Of a DNA stretch of 64,000 nt, positions 51,470 through 62,639 are shown one piece after another. A program made the translations under genes and the position numbers. This stretch comes from Mesorhabditis belari (Eukaryota; Nematoda; Chromadorea; Rhabditida; Rhabditidae), in NCBI GenBank assembly GCA_958450365.1, contig CAUEEP010000171.1:62001-126000 (forward strand), in the 5' to 3' direction. The notes beneath the pieces were generated by a model. It was not told the origin of the DNA. It made no database searches and was given only the letters and a program-made list of their open reading frames with translations. The stretch's first letter is position 1; each line of letters begins with the position of its first letter.

Positions 51470-54381
51470 TGCAGAGTTTTGAAAGTACGTGGAAACAAGA
51501 AATCTTTTGCCGACTCGCCTCTCATTTCATCGAAAAGATATTTTTTCAACAGTTGCGCTAAAAATTCTTCGGGTAATATGTTGCAAATTGGTAAATCGAT
51601 GCTATCGAAGAGACGACAAGCATAAGAATCGGCTCTTTGATCACCGCTTTTCTCGAGTTTATCCACTGTATTGAACAAGAGCTGTAAACACTCAATCACG
51701 TGCTCGTTCGACATCTCTTTTAAATTGAAAGGCCATGGATTTAACAGTAAAATCTCCTTCTCACTGATGCTTGAGATAATCATTTTAATCAGTGACCAAG
51801 TTTCTGAGTTCTTGTTTCTTTCAAATAAAAGTTGTGCCTCGGCAAAGATCGCTGTTCTGATCGAATAATGTTCTTGTTGTTTCCAAAGTGATGACAAAAA
51901 TTTAGAGATTTTCGTTGAACTCTCTAATAAACTCATCAATCGCACACCGTGCTTGGCAACAGAAACTCGTTGATTTGATAAATGTTCAGCAAATTGAATA
52001 GCTTTCTTTAATTCCGTTTTTCGACAACTGTTAGCTAAAGCTGATAAAGCACTAGCCAGATAGTCTCCTTCACAAAGTTTTTCGATTAACTCAAGATCGA
52101 CAGGTGGATTGGATCGCTTCATCGCTGGAGCAATCTGATTCAAAAACGAGAATCTCTCCTTGGCGTCCAAGCCAGTAATCTCGATTTTCGTTTCAGTCGG
52201 CAAAAGTGGCTCCAAGAATTCGCCAAAACTTTTCCCATCAGTCAACAATGCCAATAGAAAGAGTAGACGACCGTTTCTGTGTTTGTTGATGTTGGCAATG
52301 CATCGATCCACAAACTTTGTTCGAATCTCCTTGTGCCAGCGTAGTTCTTTCATGAATCCTTTTACAGCTAGACTTTTATATTCTTGTTCGCATTTCTCGA
52401 AATACTCTTCCCAGTTTTGCAAGATGCTTTTTGGATCGCTTTTCAGTAAATTCAAGCTTTTTACATCAATGGAATGTGAGGTATTTGGCCAAAACTTGTA
52501 AAACAAATCTATATCGTTTTTCTTTATCAGCACTTTTAGATCGATCAGGTAGTAGTAGTTAGAATCGTATTGTACAACTTTTTCGAGTTCATCAAAAAGC
52601 CACTGAAAATCACTTTTCACTAGCGGCTCCACCTTCTCCACGGAGAGCTTGGCTTTCTCGTTAAACGCGTACATCGAGCGTAGTAGATTCGTCACAGTGA
52701 ATTCTCTGATTCGATCCCATTTCTCCATTTCCAGACATGGTTTGATGAGTGAATTAAGACGAGAAATTGTCAATCTCTGATATTCCATATTCTCTGGAAA
52801 GAAGTTCCATTGTTGCCAATGATATCCACTCGTTAACACAAAGTGCATCATCTCGAAAACCCCATCCGCTGGCTGATCATTTTCAAATTTGAATTTTAAA
52901 GCCCCCTCCAGAAACTCTAAAGACATTCGCCGAAAGTCCGAAACATCCGCCTTTACGAACATTCTCTGAGCAATTTCCAGAAGTACCACCCAGTACTTTG
53001 TACTGAAACACAACGTATCTAGGAGTCGCGTGACATTGTTGATGAAAGCGTGTTGGAATAGCGGAACCTCGTTTCGATGTTTATCGCGAACATGCACGAA
53101 GAGCTCGTACAACGCATCAAGATCCTCATTTATCTCACAGCATCTCAACATCTGCGCGATCACCCGCGTTCTCTCCGTAGTGTCCGGCGTCTTTAGGAGC
53201 AATTCGTACAGTTTAGGCAACACTTCACCAGTCGGTAAATAGCATTTCCACTCGCTTCGATCGTGTCCACTCTTCTCGATTTCTTTTTGGATTTTGATTC
53301 TCGCTTGCTGCACTCGTTGCTCAGTTGGGAGCAAGTTGACGAGCTCTTCAGTCACATTTCTCTCATCGTCCAACAAATCGACTCCATACTTGCTTTTATA
53401 GGCCAACAAGAGAAGAGCTGATTTCTTTGATTTTGGGTAATAGATTAAATGTTTTAGCATTGTGCTCGTCGAGAAATGATTTTTCTCCTCAGGCAACATT
53501 TTTGGGAACATAACCTCCATATCTTTATAATAAACATTCTCCGATTTCAGCATTTTATAGAAAACTTTCGGGTTCTCGAGGTAGTACTTTTTGGCATGTT
53601 TGGCGAAATATTTCGATTGTCTATTTGTCAACTCAAGTCCAAATCCATTGTCACCGTTCTCATAGATTTCGATAAAATCATTCAAGTGATTTTTAAAGAG
53701 TTTGCCGAGAAAATATCTGTAATGACTGAGGTTGATATAGGGATTGAAACGTTCCGCCGGGTTGTAAAGCTTCAAATCGCTTAATCGCAAATACCAGATC
53801 ACCAGCTGCGGATATTTTTCGTAGAAGTCGTTGATCATTTGATTGGTGAGCACGATCCGGTGCTCGATCATTGCTTTTTTCACGAAGATCTCCGAACAGG
53901 CGATCAGTAGCGGTAAAGCAACGTTTAGCCCATAAGTGCAACGAAGAACCTCGAAAAATTCCTCAGCAATGTCGGAGTTTTTCAGAGAACGTGCCAATTT
54001 CTTTATAATCTTCCCTCTTGTATTGTAGGCCACGAATGGGAAGAGATCTTCGAGGAAATACTTCACATCTAACACCTCATTTAAGCCATCGAAAAACTCC
54101 TTCAACGTCAGCGATCTATTCACCAATTCGATGTCTTCTGAGCGAAGTCCTTCGGTTATTGCTTCGAAATGTTTCAAATCTTTTCGTCCCATTCGAATCA
54201 AAATCTTTGCCGCTTCAATTTTGATTAATGGCTTTAAAGAATTGGGGAATTTCTCGGATTCAACGATATCATCAAGGCTTAAACCAGTCATAACTTTAGA
54301 CTTGATCTCGGCAGCTATCCAAGCCTGTTTCTCGTTTGATGTATTGCCTGGGATACCTTGAATCGAGTCAAAAAGATTCAT
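51463..54381 (-). CDS. Very long intronless ORF, helical-repeat protein of unknown family
   Basis: A single uninterrupted frame of 972 codons from ATG at 54381. The protein is predicted soluble and almost wholly helical, with regularly spaced Leu-rich helices (RVIAQMLRCCEINEDLDALY, KTELKKAIQFAEHLSNQ), as in HEAT- or ARM-type solenoids. No enzyme motif, signal peptide or membrane segment is seen. Together with the overlapping frame at 50867-51469 it would be about 1170 residues. Every other long gene in the window is cut into exons of 60-300 bp, so the lack of introns is exceptional. It suggests either a retroposed copy or an unusual gene family. No poly(A) tract or target duplication was recognised. 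Confidence 0.8.
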   Translation of the reverse strand: MNLFDSIQGIPGNTSNEKQAWIAAEIKSKVMTGLSLDDIVESEKFPNSLKPLIKIEAAKILIRMGRKDLKHFEAITEGLRSEDIELVNRSLTLKEFFDGLNEVLDVKYFLEDLFPFVAYNTRGKIIKKLARSLKNSDIAEEFFEVLRCTYGLNVALPLLIACSEIFVKKAMIEHRIVLTNQMINDFYEKYPQLVIWYLRLSDLKLYNPAERFNPYINLSHYRYFLGKLFKNHLNDFIEIYENGDNGFGLELTNRQSKYFAKHAKKYYLENPKVFYKMLKSENVYYKDMEVMFPKMLPEEKNHFSTSTMLKHLIYYPKSKKSALLLLAYKSKYGVDLLDDERNVTEELVNLLPTEQRVQQARIKIQKEIEKSGHDRSEWKCYLPTGEVLPKLYELLLKTPDTTERTRVIAQMLRCCEINEDLDALYELFVHVRDKHRNEVPLFQHAFINNVTRLLDTLCFSTKYWVVLLEIAQRMFVKADVSDFRRMSLEFLEGALKFKFENDQPADGVFEMMHFVLTSGYHWQQWNFFPENMEYQRLTISRLNSLIKPCLEMEKWDRIREFTVTNLLRSMYAFNEKAKLSVEKVEPLVKSDFQWLFDELEKVVQYDSNYYYLIDLKVLIKKNDIDLFYKFWPNTSHSIDVKSLNLLKSDPKSILQNWEEYFEKCEQEYKSLAVKGFMKELRWHKEIRTKFVDRCIANINKHRNGRLLFLLALLTDGKSFGEFLEPLLPTETKIEITGLDAKERFSFLNQIAPAMKRSNPPVDLELIEKLCEGDYLASALSALANSCRKTELKKAIQFAEHLSNQRVSVAKHGVRLMSLLESSTKISKFLSSLWKQQEHYSIRTAIFAEAQLLFERNKNSETWSLIKMIISSISEKEILLLNPWPFNLKEMSNEHVIECLQLLFNTVDKLEKSGDQRADSYACRLFDSIDLPICNILPEEFLAQLLKKYLFDEMRGESAKDFLFPRTFKTLQC

Positions 54382-54399
54382 GTTTGTTGATTGTATTGA

Positions 54400-54980
54400 A
54401 ACTTGTTTTTAGGAAAGTTATTCAATAAACTGAATAGTTTTTCGATAATTCGAAGATTTTCAGAATAATTTTAAGTAATAACTTGAGAGGATAGCTCAGA
54501 AAATAAAAGAATACGCAACTTCTTAAAAAAAGTTGTCAATCAAGAAAGTCAAATAGCTTTTTTCAGCTGTTGAATTGAGTTTTTTAATAAAAAATAAAGC
54601 CAAGAAGTTGTTAAAATATTAGAATATCAAATTTCAAGCAACAATGAATTAATTGTGCTTCGAAAAGAACGAAAAACTTCTCAGGACAGGTTTGTGTAGT
54701 GTGTGGTCCTTTCGAAAATATTTGACAAGTGGGGAGAGAGAAAGAGGCGTTGCTGGGTGACTCACACATCGTTCTTTTCCTTTTTTATCTTTTCTCGTTA
54801 TTGCAAAACCTGTGGTAAACGGTCGTTTTCGACAAAAAAATCCCTAAAGCCACGTAGCTTTAGAAACAACTAGAACTAGAACAACTAGAACTTTCCAAAA
54901 TGTCTTGAATATTAAATCAAAAGTCTTTTCAAAACTGAAATTAACTCTAATTTACGGCTACTTTTTAAATAATAGAGAAT
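54400..54980. other. Upstream region of the long ORF, no gene seen
   Basis: A/T-rich sequence with no good exon. On the minus strand an AG in 'aaaaacaag' about 20 bp before the ATG could serve as a trans-splice acceptor, but it lacks the usual TTTTCAG. Confidence 0.3.
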
Positions 54981-54986
54981 ACAAAA

Positions 54987-55421
54987 TTATGAAATGAATT
55001 TATAAATGAGATAAATGACCAAATATGAGTGACAATTTTTAGCATTTGAGCAGGCTCGCAGGCGCTTCGGGAAGGCGTTGGCAACCAAATAGGCTGCATC
55101 GAGCTCTTCATCGATAAATGACCAAATATCAATGACAGTTTTTAGCATTTGAGCAGGCTCGCAGGCGCTTCGGGAAGGCGTTGGCAACCAAATAGGCTGC
55201 ATCGAGCTCTTCTCAATGTGCATTTCGAGAAGCATTCGGTTGAGATTTGACCCATTTTCCTTGTTAAGAAGGCCTTCAACGGTAAATATCTTTTCATCTG
55301 TGAACAAGATATTGTGATGGTCGATTCCATTGAAGCGCATCAATAATTGATCTGCTCTCAATTTTTGATGCTTCTTTACTCGATTTGAGAAACCCGTTGA
55401 CATTTGCTTTAGAGTGAACAT
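54987..55421 (-). mobile_element. Tc1/mariner-type transposase fragment, internally rearranged
   Basis: The minus-strand frame has NILFTDEKIFTVE, the first catalytic Asp region of many Tc1/mariner transposases, preceded by KKHQKLRADQLLMRF. It then jumps to the C-terminal type motif AFPKRLRACSNAKN. A 79-bp segment ('gcatttgagcaggctcgcag...') is present twice (about 55040-55110 and 55145-55212). The second and third catalytic residues are missing. No terminal repeats were identified. Confidence 0.7.
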
Positions 55422-55429
55422 TCAAATGT

Positions 55430-56335
55430 GCGGAGCTATGAATTGCAGCTCATACGCTCTTATGAGTCTCGTTGATTGTGATTAAATCATTATTTGATGA
55501 AATTAGCATGATTAAACAATTAATCAAATAAAGCATTGATTAATTATTGAATAATGCTTTTTCTAAAAAAAGTACCCTTTTTTAACTGAATATTTTGTGA
55601 TTTCCATACAACACATGGAATATTCAGTCAACAAATACAGTTCTTTATTCAAATATTCAGTCTTTTCTTTCTTTATATGACATTCATTTTGCTATCATTT
55701 TAATGATTGGCTACGGAAACTTTTCTATAGAGCGTCTTTTAGAAGACGCATCACGATCTTTTATAGTCACGATTATCGTCACGCATCACGATCTAGCTTT
55801 TATAGTAATCAAAAGTTACCAATGAATGTATTTAAAACTAACAATAGCTCAAAACTTTATAATTTATTCTTGAAAATTAAAACATCATCTAAAAGCTTAT
55901 CGATACGAGTTCAAGGGATGGTTGTTTGATGAGAAGATATCGTTCTTCGATCATAAATTGAATTCTCTCTTTCTTTGGCAATATTCTAAACAAAAATCTT
56001 TGATTTGATCATAAATCTATTTTTCATTTATTAGTCAACATTAGCCTATTACAAATTTTTATGATTAACTTGGAAAACATTTAATAAATCACAATCACTT
56101 TGTAAAGACTTGACTGGAAAAGAGAAAAACATTGACTTCTGAATGTATAGCTTTAGAATTGAATGCTATTCGGTTGAATAAGCAAAATCGACTTCATCCT
56201 TAAAGCAACAAACCGTTAAACATACATTGGCTGGCTTATTTGGAACGTATAGCTTTTGTTTTAGGAGAATTGAAAGCTATTTAGTGGCTTGATACAGTGG
56301 AAATGTATTAAAATAATAGAAATAATGTATGAACT
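55430..56335. other. Intergenic, no gene seen
   Basis: A short palindrome at 55565-55640 ('actgaatattttgtg' with 'tggaatattcagt') and direct repeats of 'cacgatctttta' (about 55755-55805) were noticed. No exon. Confidence 0.35.
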
Positions 56336-56341
56336 CACTAG

Positions 56342-56427
56342 TAAACCGTAAAAAAAGACGAACATGAGCAGAATGGCAAAAGTGAATCCGGCGAGAACAC
56401 CGAAAAATTGCATACACAGGATCATTT
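56342..56427 (-). other. Lone exon-like hydrophobic segment
   Basis: MILCMQFFGVLAGFTFAILLMFVFFYG is encoded directly before a GTGAGT donor, so it looks like a first exon of a membrane or secreted protein. No continuation was found leftwards to 55430, so it is perhaps a relic. Confidence 0.3.
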
Positions 56428-57478
56428 GTGAAGTAGGGGATCAAATCATTTCTGAAAATTGAGATTATCGTTTTGGAAACTCTCTTTTACCTTTCGATTA
56501 CCTTTGATAGAGAATTTTGCAAAAAAAAACAGCAACTCAATAGCAAAATTGAAGATTGAATCTTTTTATAGAGCTTTAGCGATTTTGCAAGAATCTGTTT
56601 TTAGAGAGCACTTAAAGAATGATAAAATATTCTAGAGCTATTGAGAAAACGAGTAGGAAAAATCTCACAGCTCACAATTCAAAAATTTCTCAAAGAACAA
56701 GTTTTGGTCAAAATTTTGCGAACATTCTTTCAAGATCCATAAAAATACTTGAAAATTTAGCTAATCAGGTGTTCTTTTAGTTTCGGAAGAGGCTTTTTCG
56801 ATTAGAGAAAGAGAGAAAGAGAGGAAGGTCATAAGGAAGAGCTAAAAGAAGATCTCATGGAAGCATTTAATTAAACAGGAAGTCAAAAAAGAAAATTAAA
56901 TGGAATGAACGCTGGATAGAATGGGAGAACTTTGAGGGAAATGAATGAATGTGTCGAAACAAAAAAATCACTTCAAATCCATTAAAAGCCAACACCAACG
57001 CGCTCTTGAACGCGCATATTTTTGCAACTTTTGCAACTCCAATTTTTTTTAGAAAATTAGTGATATCGAAAGTAAACAAGGCTAAAATAGTACAGATTCG
57101 ATTATTAAAAATCATTTCACAACCGTTTTACATCCTTTGCATCAAATTTCACAAATCTCCTTTTTAAAACAAACTAGTGAAGATAAAATCTTATCTGAAT
57201 GAAGAAAAATAAGAAGGAAAAATGAAGAAAAGAATAAAGGTTAGATGAACGGAAAACTTTCAACAAAACTTTGCAACCCTGCCTTATCCTAATCAATTTC
57301 TGTAGAGAACTTTAAAGTTTAAGCTTGTCAATGATACCTTAAATTCCTTTTTATTATAAAAGCAAAAGTAAAACTTTTACAGAACAAGTTTTAAACTTTA
57401 AAAAGAGCTTGTTTTTTGAAAGTTTTACTTTTGCTTTTGCTCAATATTTAATCGAGAGTAGACTCGCTTATCGATATA

Positions 57479-59130
57479 CAGTCATGGACAAAAGTCTTGG
57501 CGGCTCCTGAGTGGCAACTTTCAAACGCGAATTTATGAACCTTTCCGAGAGACTATAAAAAAATTGTCACAAGTATTTTTGAGCATTTTTACTCTACTTT
57601 TAGCTATGACCAAGCATTGAAATCGAAAGTTTATTTTAAGCAACAAAAATGAGCGTAAACGACAAAAAGGTCACAAAAACAATGGACAAAAGTCTTGGCG
57701 ACTGACTACAATACTCATTTTTTCTATTTTTTTGTGTATCTTGCCTATATCTTTGTAATCTTTTAATTCTTTTTTCAGATCCCTGGAGCGTATTTATCAA
57801 CGCCAGACAAAAAAAGCAATTGTAGAAGCAAGAAATAGAGGAGAGAAAGTAAAGGAAATCGCGGAAAAATTCAAATGCGGTATGAGGACAGTTGAACGCA
57901 TCACACACAACGCATATGCAACTGGAAACCTTCATCGAAAGCTCAAAACAGGCCGCCCACCGGTTACAACTCCAAGGGAGGATCATAAACTCGTTTTGGG
58001 TCATCGAGAAGAGCCGAAAAAGACAGCAACCGACGGCATGGCTTTCAAGAATCTTTCCAATAAGGCTATCTCGCGAAAAATTGTTAGCCGTCGTTTGATT
58101 CAAGCTGGATTGGTGACTAGAAGGGCTGCCAAGAAACCCCTAATGGTTGCCAGGCACCAAAAACTCAGGTTGGTGTTCGCGAAAAAAGTACGCAAGTTGG
58201 ACCGCCAACGATTGGGTAAATGTTATTTTCACTGATTAGTCAAAATTCAATCTTTTCCAACCGGATGGGAACCATTTGATTCGGAGACCTGTGGGACAGC
58301 GATTCAGCTCTAAATACTTGCGTCTGACGGTGAAATTTGGTCGTGGAGCGGTCATGGTATGGGGTAAAAAACTTTCTCTTGTTATGTATATTAATCTTGT
58401 TTTTTAGGAGCTATGGCAAGAAGTTCACCGGGTCCATTGGTCCTTCTCAACTCGACTCTTGATGCCCAGCGCTACAAGACGATCGTGGAGAAGAATCTTC
58501 TTCCTTTTGCGACCGCCAACATGGGACAAGGATGGCTCCTCTACCAGGACAATGCTCCTTGCCACAAGAGTCAATTGCTTATGGGCCGCACTGTTCGACT
58601 TGCCAGTGGAGGAAGAGCTCGCCTACCCGGATGGTTCCGCGCAAATCGTGTTCAACTTGTTTCAGCGCCTCCATATAGCCCCGATTTGAATGTTATTGAA
58701 CACCTATGGGCGTTTATCAAGACGAAACTCACGGGAAGACGGTTTAGCTCTAAGGCGGATCTTTGGTACTTCGTACGGCGAGTTTGGGCGACAATTGCGC
58801 CACAAATTTTACGCAATCTAGTTGAGAGTATGTCCCGGAGGCTCCAAGCGGTCATTGCAGCTAAAGGCGGACCTACAAAGTATCGAATTTTTCGCCTCTA
58901 TGTCTGTGTCGCCAAGACTTTTGTCCATTGTTTTTGTGACCTTTTTGTCATTTACGCTCATTTTTGTTGTTTAAAAAAACTTTCGATTTCAATGCTTGGT
59001 CATAGCTAAAAGTAGAGTAAAAATGCCCAAAAATACTTGTGACAACTTTTTTATAGCCTCTCGGAAAGGTTCATAAATTCGCGTTTGAAAGTTGCCACTC
59101 AGGAGCCGCCAAGACTTTTGTCCATGACTG
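57479..59130 (+). mobile_element. Tc1-like transposon, 1652 bp
   Basis: Flanked by TA (57477-57478, 59131-59132). The terminal inverted repeats of about 221 bp start CAGTCATGGACAAAAGTC. The same core word (ggacaaaagtcttggcg) recurs at the inner edge of each repeat (57684-57700, 58910-58926), as binding sites do in elements with long repeats. It contains a nearly full-length but broken transposase gene. Confidence 0.95.
57783..59009 (+). pseudogene. Tc1-like transposase (inactivated)
   Basis: N-terminal paired-type helix-turn-helix (LERIYQRQTKKAIVEARNRG, KVKEIAEKFKCGMRTVERI) and a GRPP hook. The frame must change near 58190. The first catalytic Asp is in VIFTD, immediately followed by TAG in place of the usual Glu. 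RRPVGQRFSSKYL and MVWG follow. A short intron (58364-58407) is possible before GAMARSSPG. The second Asp is in YQDNAPCH, and the DD34E Glu is in YSPDLNVIEHLW. After AKGGPTKYRIF the frame runs into the right terminal repeat. Two inactivating changes mean this copy cannot make transposase, but the terminal repeats are intact. Confidence 0.9.
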
Positions 59131-59249
59131 TATATCGATAAGCGAGTCTACTCTCGATTAAATATTGAGCAAAAGCAAAAGTAAAACTTTCAAAAAACAA
59201 GCTCTTTTTAAAGTTGTAACTTGTAATGAATAAGCACCCCATCTACCTT

Positions 59250-59480
59250 AGCGATACTTATCGACATCGAAAGTATCGATTATCGATAAGTATTAATCAG
59301 CTTTTTAAGGCATTCACCGATAAGAATTTGCTATGTATGAGATAGCAATCAAAAGCTGACATTCTTGGCTTTCCAAAGAAACAATTTGCAGACTGATAGC
59401 TGTTCTAGAAACCGAGATCCGAACAGTCAAACATGAGTTTGCCGTTTGTATCGATAATATCGATAAGCAAATCTAATCGA
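59250..59480. promoter_or_regulatory. Cluster of TATCGATA-like sites
   Basis: Several 'atcgataag' / 'tatcgata' words lie at 59133-59150, 59266-59305 and 59447-59470. Similar words occur at 36525-36560. They resemble the palindromic site bound by DREF-type factors in insects. Whether they act here is unknown, and part of the cluster belongs to the split palindrome. Confidence 0.25.
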
Positions 59481-59783
59481 GCTTTTTTTTCTCTCTTTTT
59501 TGGAAAGGGACTTTTTCAGATTTGTGAGTGCTTTAAAGGATTCAAACAGAAAAACTTTATTTCAATGTTTTTCAAAAACAAAGACGATTTTCTGAAAGCT
59601 GTTAGCTAAACATTTATAGATGAATAAAGAACTATTGACATGAATGACGTCTCTTTTTGATTCTGCCCACATTCATCTATAAATAAAAAGTTTTTTTTTT
59701 AAATTTAGCGGATTAATTCTTGACTTGCCTTTTTTATCCTTTATAAAAGGGCCCAAATAAAGCATTATTTTCATTTTGAAGCG

Positions 59784-60318
59784 ATGAAATATTTTCTTTA
59801 TTTCTTATTTGCTCTCTTTCTCGTTCCCTGCAGCATTGCCTCAACGATTGGCAATCAATATGTACGTTTTTGTCAATGTAATTACTTGTGAACTAACTAA
59901 AAGACACACAGCATTGCCTCTATTAGAAGCAGCTCTCTAATAGAAGCTATTTCTTCTTCTAATTTACGAAAACTATCGTGGTTTTTTCCGTAGATTTTGT
60001 CCGAACAACTTGATTTTGATCTCATTCGTCGAGGAATCTGGCGTGCATTTGTTAAGAATACGTTTATCGGGTAAAAACTAAAGGAAAGACTATGGTAGAT
60101 TTTGTAAACACATTTTAGTACTGCTTCTGCTAAAAGTCGCGGCTTCTAAAAGAGGCAATACGATATCTCTAAAATTTTCAACCATCACCAATCTAGGAAT
60201 GTGAAACGGAGAAGATTGTAAAGATGCAGGCTTGCAGCACTGTGTTCGACCTGATCCGACCCAAAAAGGACACTGCACGGTCATTGAACGTCGTCTAAAA
60301 GAATTTCCCATTTTTTAA
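59784..60318 (+). CDS. Small secreted-protein candidate
   Basis: Exon 1 begins MKYFLYFLFALFLVPCSIAS, a strong signal peptide, and ends STIGNQY before GTACGT. Exon 2 (about 60000-60071) gives ILSEQLDFDLIRRGIWRAFV ... FIG. The third exon after TCTAG at 60195 has a Cys-containing frame, GEDCKDAGLQHC and KGHCTVIERRLKEF, but the splice phase leads into a different frame that stops soon. The mature peptide is therefore uncertain. The intron has two 'ctctattagaagc' / 'ctaatagaagc' words related to the pogo-like ends. No family is recognised. Confidence 0.5.
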
Positions 60319-60726
60319 ATAAAGCATTGATTGCATTAAAATAGCAAAACATAAGTTAATTTGAATCAAATAATATTCAAATAATAAAAGCATGTCAAAA
60401 TAAAAAGTTTCGCTTGTAAAACTTATCATTTCATAAGTTACTCTATTGGGGAATTGTTAGTTTAGATTTTTCGTGCCAGTAAACAATCCGAACAGAAATA
60501 GACTCTTGATCTATATTTAGCTAAAAGAAGCCGGAAATGTAAGAAATGAAGGCGGCTTGAAAATGAACTCGAAGAACTAAATGAACTCGTAGTTCGTGAA
60601 TAAGTGACCGTAACCCCTACTTTATCGATTCCACCGCAAACGTGGTAACTAAAGCGACCCCTACTCACGCTTGGAGTGCTAAACCTACCCCTATCCACAC
60701 TTGGGTAAGTAAAACAAAAGAATGGA

Positions 60727-60812
60727 AGTAACAGGATCCGAACCCTCGGCCACATCGTCTTTCGGTCGTTTAGGAGGGCCGCGCGTTAAGCATTTGGCCA
60801 TCTCTGCATGGC
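60727..60812 (-). tRNA. Type-II tRNA-like sequence, probably a pseudogene
   Basis: On the minus strand GAGATGGCCAAATGCTTAACGCG is like the D-arm of Ser/Leu tRNAs, and GAGGGTTCGGATCCTGTTAC is a near T-arm. The long variable region fits type II, but the acceptor and anticodon stems do not close. Confidence 0.35.
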
Positions 60813-61122
60813 AACGGTTTGGTTAGTCATGTTTAAAGTTAAAAATAATCTTTTCCATCAAAATAACATGGGCTGAAAAAACCTACGTACGTAATTTTTG
60901 ATTAGGAACATGATACTGCAAACAGAATTGAAATCCGTGAATTCCCCGCAATTTTGGACTCAGATTTACTAACAAAAACAAAAAGAGTTTATTATCAAAA
61001 AAAAATCGAAATCGAAAATTACCCTATTTACTCGAATAGGAAGACCTCAATTATAAGACCGTCTCGAATAGAAGATGGGGTCTAGGAGGTGATCGAAGAA
61101 ATAGAAGACCGTCTCGAATATA

Positions 61123-62389
61123 TCAGGTTGGCAACTAAATAATGGCCCTTTTCAGTAAAAACAAAAAATTTATTAACAAGATGAACAAATATCAACATCA
61201 ATCCAAAAGGTATTCTCCGTCATTCTTTATTACTTCTTTCCACTTTTGACGGAGCAACTGGATTCCTCTCTTGAAAAATTCTTCTGGTTGATCGTCAAAG
61301 AACTTGTGCTCTGAAATTCGGACTTCGTCAAGGTCATTGAACTTTTTCTCGGCTAGAAAGTGTTGCATCGATCGAAGAAGATGGTAATCACTAGGCCCCA
61401 TATCCGGGCTGTATGGCGCATGAGGAAGAACATTCCAGCCCAACTCCTCGATTTTCTCCATTGTAAGTTTTGCCGTGTGTGGTTTTGCGTTATCATGGAG
61501 AAAATGAATTGAAGAGGGTTCGAGTCCTTGAGAGCGAATTGCTTGATCTACACGATGTAGTTGAGACGAATAGAGTTCTGAATTAACCGTTTGCGGGCTT
61601 TTGAGAACCTCGAAATGCACCAATCCACGAGAACTCCACCACACACAGAGGAGAGTTTTCTTTGAGTGAATATCCGGCTTCGGAGTTGGTTTTGGGTCTT
61701 CGTTTGTGCTAAGCCACTGTAGTTTTCAGCGTTCGATTATCATAAAAGATCCATTTTTCATTAGAAGTGACAATGGAATCCAAGAAGCTTCCCTTTTCGC
61801 AAGTTTTAGTAGTATTCCAGCTGTGATAACACGAGTAGCCTTATTTTCTTCGCTCAATTCATGCGGAATCCACTTTCCACTGCGGTTACTTTTCCCCATG
61901 CATGAAGTCGCTTTTCGGATTGCAGTATGCGAAAAGCCCAAATCGATCCCCTAGCTCGCGTGATGTTTGACTTGGATCCTCCTTTGAAGCTGCTTCCAAA
62001 ATATCGTTCTGCAGAAGTTCGGGTCGTCCTTGGCGAGGCTCATCTTCAAGACTTTCATCCCCTTCCTTGAACCGTCGATACCATCTCTTACATTGTGTTT
62101 CGGAAAGAGCTTCATCACCAAAAACTCGCAATAAATCTCTGTGGGATTCGGCAGCTGTTTTGTCTTGTTTGTAGTCGTACTAGAGACAGACACGCATTCG
62201 ATATTTGAGATCTTCCATTTCTAAACAAAATTATTTGAAAAGTATCAAATCAAGGAAAGTAAAAAACGTATAATAATGCACCAGAAATTCAGTAATATTC
62301 AATTAACAACAAGCGAGGGTAGATTAAACGCAAAGATTAAAAGATTTTATCAAAAAAGGGCGAGGGCCATTATTTAGTTGCCAACCTAA
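61123..62389 (-). mobile_element. Mariner transposon, 1267 bp
   Basis: TA at 61121-61122 and 62390-62391. The inverted ends share AGGTTGGCAACTAAATAATG. Length and layout are typical of mariner. It carries one transposase gene on the minus strand. Confidence 0.95.
61198..62218 (-). pseudogene. Mariner transposase (inactivated)
   Basis: From ATG at 62218 about 340 codons are recognisable, the normal mariner length. They include an N-terminal helix-turn-helix (ETQCKRWYRRFKEGDESLED), WIPHELSEENKATR, the second catalytic region HDNAKPHTA, and YSPDMGPSDYHLL with the third Asp (DD34D). Defects are an in-frame TAG after MRVCL, frame changes near 61945 and in the middle, a stop after TLKTTVA, and Asn replacing the first catalytic Asp (TSNEKWIFYDNR where mariners have GDEKW). 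The copy is dead. Confidence 0.9.
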
Positions 62390-62537
62390 TAGGCCGATCT
62401 TATATTCGAGGTACCCTGTTTTTTTATTTTGCGAGAAAGTGGGCGTACTCAAATACGGGAAAAGAATAAAGGCATTTACCCAATAGGGTAAAAATATTAT
62501 AATTTCATTCAATAGCACTATTTTTTGTATTTTTTTT

Positions 62538-62630
62538 GGTACTTTCCGTTATACTCCGCCATTTTTTTTATCTAATTATTTGCTCATTTTTTTAATCTCA
62601 AAAATGACGGAGTATAACGGAAAAGTACCA
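62538..62630. repeat. Short palindrome inside the pogo-like element
   Basis: 'ggtactttccgttatactcc' and its complement lie about 50 bp apart around an A/T-rich centre. Confidence 0.85.
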
Positions 62631-62639
62631 TTTGTTTAG

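Larger units (their letters stand above)
57395..59215. repeat. Palindrome split at its exact centre by a Tc1-like element
   Basis: About 82 bp on each side of the transposon (57395-57476 and 59133-59215) are inverted copies of each other, reading '...cgagtctactctcgattaaa...' outwards from TATCGATA at the insertion point. Joined without the insert they would form one continuous palindrome. The alternative is that the element has 300-bp terminal repeats. Confidence 0.75.

Noticed and set aside
53029..54361. Several plus-strand frames of 70-110 codons opposite the long ORF
   Set aside because: They are antisense to a 972-codon uninterrupted gene and have no motif.
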